Below, piece by piece: positions 62,175 through 64,000 of a DNA stretch of 64,000 bases. Position numbers and translations under genes: made by a program. Where the stretch lies: NCBI RefSeq assembly GCF_947179515.1, contig NC_067490.1, positions 31,408,827-31,472,826 of the forward strand. The letters are read 5' to 3'. The notes below the pieces were generated by a model. It made no database searches, was not told the origin of the DNA, and saw only the letters and a program-made list of their open reading frames with translations. The DNA comes from Apodemus sylvaticus. Its lineage: Eukaryota > Chordata > Mammalia > Rodentia > Muridae. The first letter of the stretch is position 1. Every line of letters starts with the position of its first letter.

Positions 62175-63177
62175 ACTTTCCTAATATCATCTATTTCTCT
62201 TTGTTGCCTCCTATATAATAATATCCTTTATTATTATTATTTGACCTTATCCCTTCCAGCATTCTCTATGGAGCTGGGTTTAAGTATAAAGCACCCTAGG
62301 TTGTATTTATTATGGAAAGTATTTCTTTCTTTTTTAATTAGGAGAGATAGTTTTGTCATGTTAATAGTCTGGATTGGCACCTGTGGTCTTTTAGAACTTG
62401 AATTACATTGCTCCAAGACCTTCTGGATTTTAAAATTTTCATTGCAAAATCAGCTGGTGGCCCTGCTTTTGTATCTGCCTTGGACTGTCTCTTTCAGCTA
62501 TAAATACCTTTTTTTTGGGGGGGGGTTCTGTATAAAGTAATATTTTAACTAAAATAAGTCATGGGGACTTTCTCTTTGGGTCCTGTCTATTTGGTATTCT
62601 CTGTGCTTGTAATACTGGCATTTCTTTCCCTAGATTTGAAATTTTCTCTCTGTAATTTTATGGAAAAATATTTCTATATTATTATATCTGGAATAAGTCT
62701 TCTTCTATGCCCATAATTCATAGATTTGGTCTTTTTAAAGATTCTGCATGTTTTCTTCATCCATTCATTTAAAAGCATTAGCATTTGGCATTCTGTCATT
62801 CACACCATCCATTCTCTTGCTGTGTCTTTCCTCTGAGATTCTTTTTATTAGTATGGCTGAAATCTTCATGCCAGCTTGTGTGTTCCTTGCTATTTCTCCT
62901 TTTATGGAATTCTATTTTTGTATCCTACATTGTCCTCCTTATTTCACTCAGCCCTTTGTGTTTCTTTGGTTATCAATCGGGAGTTTATTTCTCACTTCGT
63001 TAATTGTGGTGTTTGTGTCTTCTTTCAATTCCCTGACTTCCTTGAGCATGTTTATGTAGTTCTTTTGAATTTTGTGTCGTGAATTTCAACTAAGTTGATC
63101 TTATCTTGAACCATTACTATGGGACTGTAACTTTTCAAAAGGACACACTGTCATGTTTTTTATATTGCTTTGTGGGT

Positions 63178-63208
<31 letters not shown>

Positions 63209-63350
63209 GATGTGTCCTAAGCTTCCTGAGTTAGGCTTTTTTTGTCTGTTTTGAAATGAATTTTTGGCTCCTTGGAGGAATGTGCATTTAGATCTGTATA
63301 TAATATTACCATGACTTGTAACATTTTGATTGGCTAGAAAATGCTTAAAA
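62175..63350 (-). mobile_element. Old L1/HAL1-like fragment, antisense, part 2
   Basis: tcattgcaaaatcagctggtg, gtctatttggtattctctgt and the later ctttcaattccctgacttcc fit the antisense of an old L1. Low-complexity (TTTTG)n at 63,176-63,207. Short + frames here (62,241-62,540, 62,748-63,059) are not genes. Confidence 0.5.
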
Positions 63351-63471
63351 GTCATTATTTACAAAATAGAACATTTTTTTAAACTGTATTTTCTCAAACA
63401 CTGTGCCATTATTTTCTGTAGGTTCATAAAACGAGAAAGTCTCTAGTTTTCTGGCACTTTTTTAACTGCTT

Positions 63472-63950
63472 GTGACACTTCTTTCGCTCAAGCTCACATT
63501 CTTGACATGGACCTCAAAAAAGAATCAACCTGTGTTGGTTGGGGAAGCCCCACAAACTACCAAAGCAGTAAAGGCTTTTGTCATTCCTTTCCGTTGGCCT
63601 CTAAAACTAGTTGATGTGACCCTAGTGCTGAAGATACCAGTTCGCTCAGTTGTAAGACATAGAGAAAACAAACTGGAAGTGAGCTACAGCTTCTTCCCAG
63701 ATAGCTTCCATAGTCCTGGAAGGTGCAATGCAGGCTTCTGGTGTGGATCAGGGATATCCGTGATTTTAACCAACAGGCAAGATGTGGCCATTGGTGTGCA
63801 ATAATGGTACAGCTCTTATTGGGGTAGTTAACTGCCCTATTGGACTCAAGACCTGGCTCACAGGAGAGTATACACACCTGGTACTCTAAACCTGTTCAAA
63901 ACTTCATTGTTATTAGGATGCCTTAGCTCCTATGGGATCTATAACTGCTA
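63472..63950. other. Unassigned stretch with a 110-codon frame at the window edge
   Basis: A + strand frame (63,472-63,804) begins with an ATG after a TTTGTGAC context and reads NQPVLVGEAPQTTKAVKAF and on. No family is recognised. The later part (aactgccctattggactcaa, acacctggtactctaaacct) resembles the tail of an abundant rodent repeat, so an old interspersed repeat is the likelier explanation. Confidence 0.3.
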
Positions 63951-64000
63951 CTTAGCTAAAGTGATAGGGTATAAAAGTGATTTCTAAATCTATATGTTAA

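Noticed and set aside
63422..63475. Possible terminal exon: acceptor ttattttctgtag followed by 17 codons and TGA
   Set aside because: It fits phase 0 after exon h, but the residues do not look like the expected end of the family and no poly(A) signal follows. Left as unproven.
1..64000. CRISPR arrays, tRNA or rRNA genes, bacterial operons
   Set aside because: None seen. The tRNA-like blocks are SINE promoters and the repeats are eukaryotic microsatellites.

Overview
This is a mammalian, almost certainly murid rodent, genomic window. It has no bacterial-type gene structure. Open frames longer than about 60 codons are sporadic and mostly lie in repeats. The interspersed repeats (B1, B2, B3/B4-like SINEs, rodent L1 3' ends, URR1-type DNA transposons, rodent LTR-like units) are those of mouse/rat relatives. 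The youngest-looking L1 (56,023-56,728) has a 3' end that I associate more with rat than with house mouse, but no full-length ID SINE is visible, so I leave the genus open.

The only gene I can support lies on the + strand. It is seen as eight short coding exons between 19,723 and 58,706. They join in one continuous reading frame of 292 codons, with compatible phases at every junction. I read it as the C-terminal part of Tbc1d32 (broad-minded/BROMI), a ciliary protein with a degenerate C-terminal TBC-like region. The identity rests on remembered family resemblance, not a search. The 5' exons are not recognisable in this window, and the terminal exon with the stop codon was not found. The window therefore looks like an internal-to-3' slice of a long gene, and 1-19,722 is probably intron (or contains exons I missed).

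The most notable feature is the intron between exons g and h (57,739-58,551). It has no usable GT donor in frame. It begins ATATCCTTT and carries a perfect TTCCTTAAC branch-point motif whose branch A lies 11 nt before the acceptor AG. These are the hallmarks of a minor-spliceosome (U12-type) AT-AG intron. A GT-AG gene finder would either stop inside this intron or use a decoy GT donor and translate exon h in the wrong frame, which is also open.

Layout: 1-19,722 holds repeats (two URR1 elements, a solo-LTR-like unit with a 5-bp target duplication, an antisense L1 with a B1 in it, a B2 nested in a B3, an Lx-type L1 3' end), a CpG-enriched stretch near 4.85-5.7 kb and a perfect 117-bp alternating purine-pyrimidine tract. 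From 19.7 to 22.2 kb there are three closely spaced exons. From 22.2 to 55.3 kb there are long introns with two small exons, SINEs, microsatellites and a locally duplicated segment. From 55.3 to 58.7 kb lie the last three visible exons. From 59.1 kb to the end is a nest of L1 fragments in both orientations.

I found no previously undescribed biological system here. The U12-type intron and its effect on annotation are the strongest points for follow-up.
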